Program-made: the position numbers and the translations under genes
Shown: in pieces, positions 9,092 to 19,629 of the stretch
Layout of the letters: each line of letters starts with the position of its first letter
How positions within the stretch are numbered: position 1 is the stretch's first letter
Assembly (NCBI GenBank): GCA_938021675.1
Contig: CALIFY010000077.1
Coordinates: forward strand, 1 to 36,540
Direction of reading: 5' to 3'
From: an uncultured Acidimicrobiales bacterium
GTDB taxonomy: Bacteria > Actinomycetota > Acidimicrobiia > Acidimicrobiales > SZUA-35
DNA: 36,540 nt
Notes under the pieces: generated by a model
The model's database searches: none
What the model saw: the letters and a program-made list of their open reading frames with translations, nothing else
What the model was told of the DNA's origin: nothing

Positions 9092-11080
9092 GTGAAGATG
9101 TCAACGGTTTGGCCCCAGCTTGAGCCGCTCCTGCCGAGGGTACAAAAGCCCGCCCGCTACATCGGTTGCGAAGACGGCGCGCGATCCAAGACTCCCGACC
9201 CCGAACTCGTGAGCTGGTGTTTTACCTATCCAGACACCTACGAGGTCGGGTTGCCCAACCAGGGCCTGCAAATTCTCTACGAGATCGTGAACGAGCGTCT
9301 AGACGCTCGCGCCGACCGCAGCTACGCCCCCTGGGTAGATCTTGAAGCGCTCATGCGGGCCGAGGGGATTCCGCTGTTCTCGGTCGAACATCACACGCCG
9401 GGCCACGAGTTCGACGTACTGGCGTTCAACCTGTCCGCCGAACTCACCTACACCAATCTGCTGAACTGCGTTGACTTGGCCGGTGTGCCGATCCGTGCCG
9501 TCGAACGAGGCGACCATCACCCTTTGGTGATGGCGGGGGGGCACTGCACCTACAATCCCGAGCCGCTCGCCGACTTCCTCGACGCTGTCGTCATGGGCGA
9601 CGGCGAGGAGGTCGTTGGGGAGATAACCGACGTACTGGCTCGCTACAAGGGCGACAAGGTTGCCACCGGTGCGTGGGATCGGCATGCCATTCTTGCCGAC
9701 TTGGCACAGATCGACTCGGTCTATGTGCCGTCGCTTTATGAGATGGCCTATGACGGGCCCCGAGTGGCGTCGCTGCATCCGATCGCGTCGGCCGCTCCGC
9801 CTGAAATTGGGAAGCGGACTGTCGCCGATCTAGCCGATTGGCCATACCCGAAGCAACAGCTTGCGCCGCTCACCGAAGTGGTTCACGACCGACTCAACGT
9901 CGAGGTTTTCCGAGGCTGTACCCGTGGTTGCCGGTTCTGTCAGGCCGGTATGATCACCAGGCCGGTCAGGGAACGCCCAGCCGAGCAGGTTCGAACCATG
10001 GTCGCCGACGGGCTTGCCCGTACCGGCTACGACGAAGTCACCTTGACGTCGTTGTCGACGGCTGATTTCAGCGACATTGAGTCGGTGGTAACCGGCATCA
10101 TGGACGACGGCGAGAGCACCGACGGCGAAGACGCTGGATGCGGCCCAATCTCGGTCTCTTTGCCGAGTCTACGAGTAGACGCCTTCGGCGTCGGTATCGC
10201 CGCCCAGCTACAGCGGGCAAAGCGGAGTGGTCTGACCTTTGCTCCCGAAGCCGGTACCTGGCGGATGCGTCAGATCATCAACAAACTGATCCGGGAAGAA
10301 GACCTCTACTCGGCGGTCGAAGCGGCATACGAACAAGGGTGGAGCCGAGTCAAGCTGTATTTCTTGATCGGGCTACCATCGGAAACAGACGAGGACACCC
10401 TCGGAATCGCCGAGTTGGCGAAGAATTGCGCCGAGATAGGCCGTCGCTACACCAAACGGGCGAGCGTGACGGCGTCGGTCGGCGGGTTCGTGCCGAAGCC
10501 GTTCACCCCATTCCAGTGGTTTGGGCAAAACACTTCGGTAGAGCTACAGCGCAAGATCAATCTGTTGCGCGATACCACCCGAAAAATGAAGGGTGTCAAC
10601 CTCAAATGGCATGACCCGAAGGCCACCCTTGTCGAGGGTGTCGCTAGCCGTGGTGATCGCCGAATTGGAGCGGTCATCGAGCGCGTGTGGCGCAACGGGG
10701 GAACGTTCCAAGAATGGTCTGAACACTTCGATCTCGACCTGTGGCTCGATGCGCTTTCGGCCGAGGGCCTGACGGTAGAAGACACCGTCTATCGCCATCG
10801 CGCCGAGGCCGAAACCCTTCCCTGGGATCACATCTCAGCCGGGTTGCACAAGGATTTTCTGTGGCAAGACTGGCAGGACTCCTTGGCCGAGGTTGGGCTT
10901 GAGGACTGTCGCTGGACTCCCTGCTACGACTGTGGGGCGTGTACCGGGTACGGCATCGAGCATGTGGTAGCTTCGGCTACGCCTCCTGCCGGTGGTAGCC
11001 AAGGCACCGGGCAGGATCTCTCCTCGGGCGGCGCTGTTCCGGTCACCCTTCTTCCGAGCCGGAAAGCGGCGGAGGTATAA
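9092..11080 (+). CDS. Radical SAM protein with B12-binding-like N-terminus (TIGR03960 type)
   Basis: The 662-residue protein has the radical SAM iron-sulfur motif CTRGCRFC (Cys276, Cys280, Cys283) in the middle. An N-terminal region resembles a cobalamin-binding fold, opening with VQKPARYIGCE. A further cysteine cluster near the C-terminus (CYDCGACTGYG) could hold a second metal site. Members of this family are almost always followed by a DUF2344 protein, as here, and often sit next to RNase E/G, rplU and rpmA. This suggests a role in RNA or ribosome modification, but the substrate is not established to my knowledge. The start is GTG 9092, or ATG 9098 two codons later. Confidence 0.85.
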   Translation: MKMSTVWPQLEPLLPRVQKPARYIGCEDGARSKTPDPELVSWCFTYPDTYEVGLPNQGLQILYEIVNERLDARADRSYAPWVDLEALMRAEGIPLFSVEHHTPGHEFDVLAFNLSAELTYTNLLNCVDLAGVPIRAVERGDHHPLVMAGGHCTYNPEPLADFLDAVVMGDGEEVVGEITDVLARYKGDKVATGAWDRHAILADLAQIDSVYVPSLYEMAYDGPRVASLHPIASAAPPEIGKRTVADLADWPYPKQQLAPLTEVVHDRLNVEVFRGCTRGCRFCQAGMITRPVRERPAEQVRTMVADGLARTGYDEVTLTSLSTADFSDIESVVTGIMDDGESTDGEDAGCGPISVSLPSLRVDAFGVGIAAQLQRAKRSGLTFAPEAGTWRMRQIINKLIREEDLYSAVEAAYEQGWSRVKLYFLIGLPSETDEDTLGIAELAKNCAEIGRRYTKRASVTASVGGFVPKPFTPFQWFGQNTSVELQRKINLLRDTTRKMKGVNLKWHDPKATLVEGVASRGDRRIGAVIERVWRNGGTFQEWSEHFDLDLWLDALSAEGLTVEDTVYRHRAEAETLPWDHISAGLHKDFLWQDWQDSLAEVGLEDCRWTPCYDCGACTGYGIEHVVASATPPAGGSQGTGQDLSSGGAVPVTLLPSRKAAEV

Positions 11081-11179
11081 CGACGTGATTGCTACAACCA
11101 GCGAGTCATCGACCGTCGGTAATCGCCATGTCGTCTATTCTCGGCCGCCACCGGTCGGGCCAGACCCGACTGCTCCATC

Positions 11180-11905
11180 ATGACACCGCCTCGTAAGCCC
11201 AAAATTCGAATCAAGTTCAACAAGGCTGGCAAAGTTCGCTTTGTCAGCCATCGAGATGTGGCCCGACTCTTTGAGCGGGCCCTGCGAAAACTCCGGTTAC
11301 CTGTCGCATACTCTGAGGGTTTCTCACCGCGGCCGAAGCTCAGCTTCGGACTCGCCTTGAGTGTTGCGCACGAATCGGACGCCGAATACCTCGATGTCGA
11401 GCTCAACGAGCTACCCGACGTCGAGGATCTACCCCGATTGCTCAGCGAAGCGTTGCCAGACGGCCTCAACGTCGTCGCGGTACTTCCGCTCGAACCGGGA
11501 ACGGCATCATTACAACAAGCGATAACAAGCTGTACATGGCGCATCGAGGTACTCGGTGCGCCACAGGACGAGGTGACGGCAGCAGTAGCCGAAATCCTGT
11601 CCTCCTCCGAACTTCCGCAGGAGCGGGTTCGGAAAGGGAAGTCCACCGTGGCCGACGTCCGCCCCGCAATCCTCGATATCGAGGTCGAGGGGCCGACAGA
11701 TCACGGTGTGCAACTCGTGGCCAATCTGTCCACCGAGACCATCTCCCTACGACCGACCGAACTGGTGGGTCTACTCGGGATCGATGAACTCGAAGAGGGA
11801 CGGGTCCGCCGAACACACCAATGGATGACCGTCGACGGGATCCGGTGTCAACCGGTGAGCCCACCCGATTCCTCGACCAGGCACGAACTGCGGCGTGCCT
11901 CATGA
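11180..11905 (+). CDS. DUF2344 / TIGR03936 radical-SAM-associated protein
   Basis: This 241-residue protein has the family opening IRIKFNKAGKVRFVSHRD and the block AYSEGFSPRPKLSFG. The family is named for always accompanying, or being fused to, the upstream radical SAM protein, and both are thought to act on the same unknown substrate. About 100 bases separate the two genes. The start is ATG 11180 (ACACCGCC follows). Its stop TGA overlaps the region just before the RNase E/G start, consistent with one transcript. The function is not established; a link to tRNA or rRNA handling is inferred only from the neighbours. Confidence 0.82.
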   Translation: MTPPRKPKIRIKFNKAGKVRFVSHRDVARLFERALRKLRLPVAYSEGFSPRPKLSFGLALSVAHESDAEYLDVELNELPDVEDLPRLLSEALPDGLNVVAVLPLEPGTASLQQAITSCTWRIEVLGAPQDEVTAAVAEILSSSELPQERVRKGKSTVADVRPAILDIEVEGPTDHGVQLVANLSTETISLRPTELVGLLGIDELEEGRVRRTHQWMTVDGIRCQPVSPPDSSTRHELRRAS

Positions 11906-11921
11906 GAAGGGATCGACAACA

Positions 11922-13874
<1,953 letters not shown>

Positions 13875-13928
13875 CCATCGTTCTTCGTGGTCTCCTCAGC
13901 CAGGCGTCTGACCAGCGTGTCGAACCGA

Positions 13929-13934
13929 TAAGCT
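13929..13934 (+). promoter_or_regulatory. Candidate -10 element for rplU
   Basis: TAAGCT lies nine bases before ATG 13944, so the transcript would start a few bases before the start codon. No ribosome binding site is visible in between. Confidence 0.4.
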
Positions 13935-13943
13935 GACGCAGTT

Positions 13944-14252
13944 ATGTATGCGATCGTTGCCACCGGAGGCAAACAGTACCGGGTAGAAGAAGGTCAGAGG
14001 ATTAACGTCGAGCGGATCGGTGAGGTCGGTTCGGATGTCGAACTGCGGCCGGTCATGGTGGTCGATGGTGACGACGTGCGTGCGACGCCTTCAGAGTTGT
14101 CATCGGCACTCGTGTCCGCCCGCGTTCTCGAAGATCTGAAAGGTCGGAAGATCGACGGCTTCACCTACAAGCCGAAGTCGAACATCCGGCGCCGATACGG
14201 GCACCGTCAGCGGTTGTCAACCATCGAGATCACCGACATCACCAAGGGCTGA
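13944..14252 (+). CDS. rplU: 50S ribosomal protein L21
   Basis: L21 binds 23S rRNA in the large subunit. The 102-residue product has the family opening [18 protein letters not shown] and the C-terminal block [17 protein letters not shown], both diagnostic. The length is normal. It is followed after seven bases by rpmA, the standard L21-L27 pair, with obgE just downstream. Placement right after RNase E/G is conserved in Actinobacteria. A separate near-leaderless promoter may supplement read-through from upstream. Confidence 0.97.
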   Translation: MYAIVATGGKQYRVEEGQRINVERIGEVGSDVELRPVMVVDGDDVRATPSELSSALVSARVLEDLKGRKIDGFTYKPKSNIRRRYGHRQRLSTIEITDITKG

Positions 14253-14259
14253 GGACAAC

Positions 14260-14511
14260 ATGTCGAAGACGAAGGGCGGCGGCTCCACTCGGAACGGCCG
14301 CGACTCAACAAGCAAGCGGCTGGGCGTGAAGGCCTACGACGGTGAGGCTCTCTCCGCCGGGGCGATCATCTTGCGTCAGCGTGGAACTAAGTTTCATCCA
14401 GGCCGGAACGTTGGCAAGGGTGGCGACGACACGTTGTTCGCCACAGCCCCCGGTCGGGTCAAGTTCGGTTTTCGTAAAGGGCGTCGACTCGTCGACGTCG
14501 TCCAGGACTAG
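14260..14511 (+). CDS. rpmA: 50S ribosomal protein L27
   Basis: L27 reaches towards the peptidyl-transferase centre. The 83-residue product has [11 protein letters not shown] near the N-terminus, then [15 protein letters not shown] and [11 protein letters not shown], all family signatures. The N-terminus is MSKTKGGG with no cleavable extension of the Firmicutes type. ATG 14260 has GAGGA five bases upstream, partly inside the rplU stop region, so the two genes are coupled. About 150 bases follow before obgE. Confidence 0.97.
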   Translation: MSKTKGGGSTRNGRDSTSKRLGVKAYDGEALSAGAIILRQRGTKFHPGRNVGKGGDDTLFATAPGRVKFGFRKGRRLVDVVQD

Positions 14512-14660
14512 CGTCTGCTTCTCCTGTTGCGGTGTCGGTCCCGACGCCAGGCGAACTCCTTGAAGCTGGAGCTAGTCTGAGTCTCTAGCTACCACTGGAG
14601 TCGTCGTTTGTCTCGTCCCGCACAGCAGACTTCCCGCCGGTACATCGAGAGTTGTCTTTC

Positions 14661-15917
14661 GTGTCCAACTTTGTCGATGAGTGCAACATTTGCCTGAGGG
14701 GCGGGGACGGGGGCGCCGGATGCGTTTCGTTCCGCAGAGAGGCGCATGTTTCCCGCGGCGGTCCTGACGGGGGCGATGGCGGTCACGGCGGCTCCGTTTG
14801 GCTCATCGCAGACCGAAACGTGGCGTCGCTGCTGGCGTTCCGAGACCATCCCCACCGAATCGCCGGCAACGGCTCCCATGGCCAAGGAGCCAAGAAGCAC
14901 GGAAAACGCGGCGCCGATCAACTGGTGAGGGTCCCGGTTGGCACCACCGTTCACGACCATCTCACCGGCGATCTGTTAGTCGACTTGGCTCGCCACGGTG
15001 ATCGTTGGCTCGGAGCCCCGTGCGGTCAAGGAGGGCAAGGCAACGCCCGCTTCTTGTCGAACCGGCGACGAGCGCCGGCATTTGCCGAGCAGGGCGAAAA
15101 GTCGCACGATCTCTGGTACCGGCTCGAACTCAAACTGTTGGCCGACGTTGCCTTGGTCGGTTTCCCATCGGCCGGCAAGAGCACGTTGATCTCTGTCGTA
15201 TCGAGAGCAAAGCCAAAAATTGCCGATTACCCATTCACAACTCTGGAGCCAAATCTGGGTGTCGTGCGACTCGATTCAGAGAACGAGTTCGTTATGGCCG
15301 ACCTCCCAGGTCTGATCGAGGGAGCCAGCGAGGGTCACGGGTTAGGGCATCGGTTCTTGCGACACATCGAGCGGGCCGGCGTACTCGTCTATCTTCTCGA
15401 CCTCGCTTCGGTGGATGGGCCAAACCCGGCAGAACAGCTAACGGCCCTACGGCACGAACTCGAGGCCTATCGTCCGAGTTTGTTGGAGCGCCCGTCGTTG
15501 GTTGTCGGTTCGAAGCGGGATGTGTTGACCGCCGATGACTGGGGAGCAGATGCGCCAGTCGACCTGGAGATTTCGTCCGTTGCCAATAGCGGGTTGGACG
15601 AACTGAAGTGGCGTCTGATGTCGTTGGTATCGAAGTGGCGACAGTCGGAACCGACGGCCGAAGGCTTCGTCATCCACCGTCCCCAGCCCACCGGGGTTCA
15701 GGTTGCACGGGACGACGATGGCGTATGGAGAGTTCTCGGTCGTGAAGCGGAGCGGGCGGTCGCGCTGTCCGATCTCACCGACATTGGGGCTTTGGATTAC
15801 GCCCAGGCTCGTTTACGAAAGCTCGGGGTGGAGAAAGCACTTCGTAGGGCTGGCGTCAAAGAGGGCGATGAGGTGAGGATTGGAACTTTCGAGTTCGAAT
15901 ATGAAGAGGACCTGTGA
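14661..15917 (+). CDS. obgE: GTPase Obg (ribosome assembly / stress GTPase)
   Basis: Obg is a large-subunit assembly GTPase. The 418-residue protein shows all three domains: a glycine-rich Obg fold (RGGDGGAGCVSFRRE, then GPDGGDGGHGGSV), a G domain, and a C-terminal OCT domain of about 70 residues. In the G domain G1 is GFPSAGKST (about 167-175) and G3 is ADLPGLIEGA. The G4 position reads SKRD where NKxD is usual. GTG 14661 is chosen because the family starts M-S-x-FVD; a TTG nine bases upstream is in frame. The stop overlaps the proB start (GTGA). Confidence 0.94.
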   Translation: MSNFVDECNICLRGGDGGAGCVSFRREAHVSRGGPDGGDGGHGGSVWLIADRNVASLLAFRDHPHRIAGNGSHGQGAKKHGKRGADQLVRVPVGTTVHDHLTGDLLVDLARHGDRWLGAPCGQGGQGNARFLSNRRRAPAFAEQGEKSHDLWYRLELKLLADVALVGFPSAGKSTLISVVSRAKPKIADYPFTTLEPNLGVVRLDSENEFVMADLPGLIEGASEGHGLGHRFLRHIERAGVLVYLLDLASVDGPNPAEQLTALRHELEAYRPSLLERPSLVVGSKRDVLTADDWGADAPVDLEISSVANSGLDELKWRLMSLVSKWRQSEPTAEGFVIHRPQPTGVQVARDDDGVWRVLGREAERAVALSDLTDIGALDYAQARLRKLGVEKALRRAGVKEGDEVRIGTFEFEYEEDL

Positions 15918-17011
15918 AGATCGTAGTTAAAATCGGCTCGTCGTCGTTGACTACCGTCACCGGCGATATCGATCATTCTGCCATCGCCAAACTGTGTTTA
16001 GAGGTGGCGGAGCTTCGCAAAGAAGGTCACCAGGTCGTCGTGGTCACCAGCGCCGCCGTGAGCGTCGGCCTCGCCCCGCTCGGGTTCGGCCCGAAGAACC
16101 GGCCCCGCGACACCGAGCTGTTACGTGCGGCGTCGGCGGTTGGCCAGATAGCGCTCATGGCCACCTACAAGGGTCACCTCTCAAACAATGGGTTGACCGC
16201 CGGGCAAGTACTGCTGGCTCCCACCGATCTTTGGCATCGGGTTCGATACCTTAAGAGCCGCGGCACGATCGAGACCTTGATGGCTCAAGGAGTCATACCG
16301 GTTATCAACGAAAACGACGCGGTCGCCGACGACGAGATCCGGTTCGGTGACAACGACCGATTGGCGGCCCTTGTCGCTCACCTAGTCGACGCCGACAGCC
16401 TGGTGTTACTGACCGACACCGCCGGATTGTTCACCGCGGACCCTCGTCATGACGGAGAAGCGTCGTTGATCGAAGAGATCGTTGAGGTCGACCAAGAGTT
16501 AGAGAAGATGGCGGGCGGTCCAGGCTCCGCCGTCGGTAAAGGTGGCATGGCCTCCAAGCTCGCCGCGGCGAAGATTGCCGCCTGGTCGGGCGTGACGACA
16601 ACTATCGCCCAAGCCAACCGCCCGGACGTTCTTCGAGAAGCCGCCCACGGGGTAGCTGGTGTCGGAACGGTATTTCGCCCAAAGGAGCAGCGACTCCCGG
16701 CCCGAAAGCTTTGGATTGCCTTCGCGCTGCCGCCGGCCGGGCAAATCACGGTCGACTCCGGCGCTCGACACGCCCTTGAAAGAAATCAGAAGTCGTTACT
16801 TCCGGCAGGGGTTGTCGCTGCCGAAGGAACGTTTGACGCCGAGGATGCTGTCGAGTTGGTAGATCAAACAGGGACGGTGTTCGCCAAGGGTTTGACTCGC
16901 TGGTGCCGGAGCGATCTCGATATCCATCGCGGTCACCAGCTACGAGATTTGCCCGATGAGGTAGCAAAAGAGGTCGTCCACCGAGACGACCTCATCATGT
17001 TGCCGGGCTAG
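15914..17011 (+). CDS. proB: Glutamate 5-kinase (proline biosynthesis)
   Basis: ProB phosphorylates glutamate in the first step of proline synthesis. The 365-residue protein has the amino-acid kinase domain (VVKIGSSSLT at the start, NENDAVADDEIRFGDND for substrate binding, LLTDTAGLFTADPR, GKGGMASKLAAAKIA) and then a C-terminal PUA domain (about 275-350, RKLWIAFALPPAGQITVDSGA). The residues that are usually SSGAVAAG read SAAVSVG here. The GTG start overlaps the obgE stop. The usual next gene, proA, is missing, and the strand switches to pspA instead. Confidence 0.94.
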   Translation: MKIVVKIGSSSLTTVTGDIDHSAIAKLCLEVAELRKEGHQVVVVTSAAVSVGLAPLGFGPKNRPRDTELLRAASAVGQIALMATYKGHLSNNGLTAGQVLLAPTDLWHRVRYLKSRGTIETLMAQGVIPVINENDAVADDEIRFGDNDRLAALVAHLVDADSLVLLTDTAGLFTADPRHDGEASLIEEIVEVDQELEKMAGGPGSAVGKGGMASKLAAAKIAAWSGVTTTIAQANRPDVLREAAHGVAGVGTVFRPKEQRLPARKLWIAFALPPAGQITVDSGARHALERNQKSLLPAGVVAAEGTFDAEDAVELVDQTGTVFAKGLTRWCRSDLDIHRGHQLRDLPDEVAKEVVHRDDLIMLPG

Positions 17012-17039
17012 CGGCGGCTTGTCATCGTCGGCGAGAGGG

Positions 17040-17096
17040 ATCGCGGCCACAGGCGACGAACACGGTCGCTAACGGTGGCCGCGATGGTGTTCTTAA
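17040..17096 (+). terminator. Candidate terminator between proB and pspA
   Basis: A perfect 11-bp inverted repeat, ATCGCGGCCAC (17040-17050) and GTGGCCGCGAT (17075-17085), encloses a second 5-bp stem (GCGAC/GTCGC). GGTGTTCTTAAG follows on the plus strand. The U-tract is weak, but the location between convergent genes fits. Confidence 0.5.
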
Positions 17097-17926
17097 GCCG
17101 TCGTGCCTTCGCCATCCATGGGCATCTGTGCCGGAGCGGGAGCGCCATCTGCTCGAGTGTCCTGGGCTTGGCCCAGGGCCGCTTCGGTGGCGCCAGTCGA
17201 TCCGGACTCGAGACCAAGTTGAGTACGGATTTCGCTCAAACGGCCCTGGGCCTCGACGTTGAGGGAGGCTTGCTCGACCTCGAGCATCCGACCCTCGATC
17301 GACGACTCCTGGAGTTCGGCCGCCCCCTTAGCTTTGGCGTATCGCTGCTCGATTTTCGCTTGGACCTCGTTCAACGTCGGCACGTCTTGTCCGACCTGCT
17401 CGTTCAAGGAGACCATGGCCGTATTCAACTGCTCTTGCATCTTGGCCTGATCGAGCTGCGACAAGAGTTTTTGTCGTTCGCCAAGCTTCTTTTGGAGCAA
17501 CGATGAATTCTGGTTGACCGCCAATTTGGCTTTGTCCGACGCCTCGGATGCTTGAAGGTGTAACGATTTGAGGTCTTCGATTTCGCGTTCGAGGGCGATC
17601 ATCCGATTGGCAAACGATTCGGCCGTCTGGGTGTATTGCACCATCTTGCCCTCGTCGCCCTTTTTCTGAGAGTCGTCGGCCATCATGACGGCCTGCCGGG
17701 CGTTGGCGCTGACCTTCTCGTAGTCGTCCATCACCCGATTGAGCTTTATCTCAGTCTGTTTTTGGTGGGCGATGACGTTCGCCGCCTGCTCTTTGAGCTG
17801 GCGGTGCTGTTGTTGTGCCTCTTGAATGGCCTGCTCCAGCTGGATCTTCGGATCGGCTCGAGATTCGAAATCGCCGGACGCCTTGGCGACCATGTAATTC
17901 CACCAACGACGCATGAACTTGATCAT
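17093..17926 (-). CDS. pspA: PspA/IM30 family membrane-stress protein
   Basis: PspA-type proteins form membrane-bound assemblies that protect a damaged inner membrane. The 277-residue product starts MIKFMRRWWNYMVAKA, an amphipathic anchor, followed by PKIQLEQAIQEAQQQHRQL and a long coiled coil to about residue 240. The tail is low-complexity (Ala/Pro/Gly). ATG 17926 is chosen over longer in-frame starts because it matches the family N-terminus and lies ten bases after the murJ stop. It is the last gene of a minus-strand group after a CbxX-type ATPase and MurJ, which points to an envelope-maintenance operon. No pspF/pspC-type regulator is nearby. Confidence 0.88.
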   Translation of the reverse strand: MIKFMRRWWNYMVAKASGDFESRADPKIQLEQAIQEAQQQHRQLKEQAANVIAHQKQTEIKLNRVMDDYEKVSANARQAVMMADDSQKKGDEGKMVQYTQTAESFANRMIALEREIEDLKSLHLQASEASDKAKLAVNQNSSLLQKKLGERQKLLSQLDQAKMQEQLNTAMVSLNEQVGQDVPTLNEVQAKIEQRYAKAKGAAELQESSIEGRMLEVEQASLNVEAQGRLSEIRTQLGLESGSTGATEAALGQAQDTRADGAPAPAQMPMDGEGTTA

Positions 17927-17936
17927 GGGACAGATG

Positions 17937-19604
17937 CTACCCGCCGGGGCGACCGAAGGTGGGACGGACCCGCTGGATCCATAGCGCACCGGCATATACC
18001 GCAACGCCGAGCAAGCCGACGACAACAGCATCGATCGGTGACGGCACGTCGAGTCGGGCTACTACGGCCATGACAGCCGCCGCGCCAAGGCTGGCGATGG
18101 TGACCGGTCTGGTCCAGCCGGAGCTAAAGATACTTCCTCCCGATGGGCCCAAACGATGATGGAGTCTCCGCCGAAGTAACGCCCATTCGGTCCAGGCGGC
18201 CACCGAAGATCCGATGCCGAGTCCAACGAAACCAAGGTTCGGAATCTGGTCCTCTACGCGCTCGGCCAGCGGAACTCGTTCGAACGGTGGCCAGTGGGGG
18301 ACAGCCCCGAGGGTTCGTAACTCCTCGCCATCGAACGTAATCCAGTCGAGCTGAAGCATCATCGTCAGCCCGACCGTGGCGCCGATGAGAAAGCGGATGA
18401 GGGCGATGCGAGCTGGGCCCTTCACGTCGCCGAGGCTGTAGAGCGTATTCTGCGACACCCGAGCGGTCATTGTCGCCGGGAGCCCGATGGCGAACGCCGC
18501 AAGCACGAATGCCATGGTGGTTAGCGCCGCCGGGTCGCTGAGGCCGTCTCGGCCGAGAGCGCGAGCAGGGAAACCGTACAACGCTTCAAGGAAGACCCTG
18601 CCACCGGCGACGTAGGCCGCGGTGATGATGCCGGCCGGGAGCACGACCCGTTGGATGGCGGGGCGGAGTCGACGGGCAACGACGTCGAGCTCGTCGGACC
18701 GTCGAGACATCTCGGCGAGTTCGGTGGCGGCGACACTAAACCCGAACACCGAAATCGGTAACACGTAGAGCGGTTGAACGAACAAATTCCAGGTAAAGGC
18801 TCCGCTGGCCAGCAGCCCCGCCAGAGCAAGATCGACATAGCTCGACAGTTGAACGACGCCCCGAGCGCCGACAGCGGGAACGAACCGGCGAAGCACGTCA
18901 TGAAACGCGTCAGAGCGTCTCAGTCTCGGTCGGACCGTCGGGGCCAGGCGGCGGACTTTCGGTAACTGGACCAGCAGTTGGAATAGGCCGCCGGCCACCA
19001 TCGCCCAGGCCAGCACAACCGCCGATGTGTCGAGGTCCAGACTTATGGCGGTAGCGAACAGTAGCGCCACGATTTGGGTGACGTTCCAGATGACGGGTGC
19101 CACGTATGACAGAAAAAAGCTTCGGTGGCTGTTGAGGATGCCGAGGCACCAGGCGGAGATCACGAGAAAGCCGAGGCCGATCGTCGTGATTCGGGTGAGG
19201 GTTACCGCGAGCTCGAACGTCTCGGGGTTACCGGTTCCGCCGACGGTGAACAGCCAAACCACCGGGCGTGCGGCCAGAACGCCAACCAGGACGATGGCCG
19301 ACGTCACTATGGCCAGGGCGGTGACCACCACGCTGGCCAAATCGTCGGCCTCTCGCCGCTTCCCATCTTCGACCAGCTTGGCATAGGCGGGGATGAACGA
19401 TGCCGACAAGGATCCCTCGCCCAGCAGGTTCTGCAAGAGGTTTGGAGCCCGCATCGCCAGGCCAACCGCATCGGTGACTTGGGTACTCGTTCCCCCGAGC
19501 ACGGCGCCGAGCACCAGCGTACGGATCAGACCGGAGATGCGAGACAGCAAGATTCCCGCTGCCACCAAGTTCGGGCCGCGGGCCAATGAAGAAAACCGAC
19601 TCAT
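17937..19604 (-). CDS. murJ: MurJ-family lipid II flippase
   Basis: MurJ moves lipid II, the peptidoglycan precursor, across the cytoplasmic membrane. The 555-residue protein is highly hydrophobic with about 14 membrane helices. It begins with GILLSRISGLIRTLVLGAVLG and has the family block AMRAPNLLQNLLGEGSLSASFIPAY. ILNSHRSFFLSYVAPVIWN is the conserved cytoplasmic/helix junction. ATG 19604 is chosen because the residues upstream are hydrophilic and overlap the preceding gene. About 25 bases separate it from the upstream AAA ATPase gene. Actinobacterial homologues can carry long C-terminal extensions; this one ends soon after the last helix. Confidence 0.92.
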   Translation of the reverse strand: MSRFSSLARGPNLVAAGILLSRISGLIRTLVLGAVLGGTSTQVTDAVGLAMRAPNLLQNLLGEGSLSASFIPAYAKLVEDGKRREADDLASVVVTALAIVTSAIVLVGVLAARPVVWLFTVGGTGNPETFELAVTLTRITTIGLGFLVISAWCLGILNSHRSFFLSYVAPVIWNVTQIVALLFATAISLDLDTSAVVLAWAMVAGGLFQLLVQLPKVRRLAPTVRPRLRRSDAFHDVLRRFVPAVGARGVVQLSSYVDLALAGLLASGAFTWNLFVQPLYVLPISVFGFSVAATELAEMSRRSDELDVVARRLRPAIQRVVLPAGIITAAYVAGGRVFLEALYGFPARALGRDGLSDPAALTTMAFVLAAFAIGLPATMTARVSQNTLYSLGDVKGPARIALIRFLIGATVGLTMMLQLDWITFDGEELRTLGAVPHWPPFERVPLAERVEDQIPNLGFVGLGIGSSVAAWTEWALLRRRLHHRLGPSGGSIFSSGWTRPVTIASLGAAAVMAVVARLDVPSPIDAVVVGLLGVAVYAGALWIQRVRPTFGRPGG

Positions 19605-19629
19605 CTGGATTTCACGCCGCCGGGCCAGC

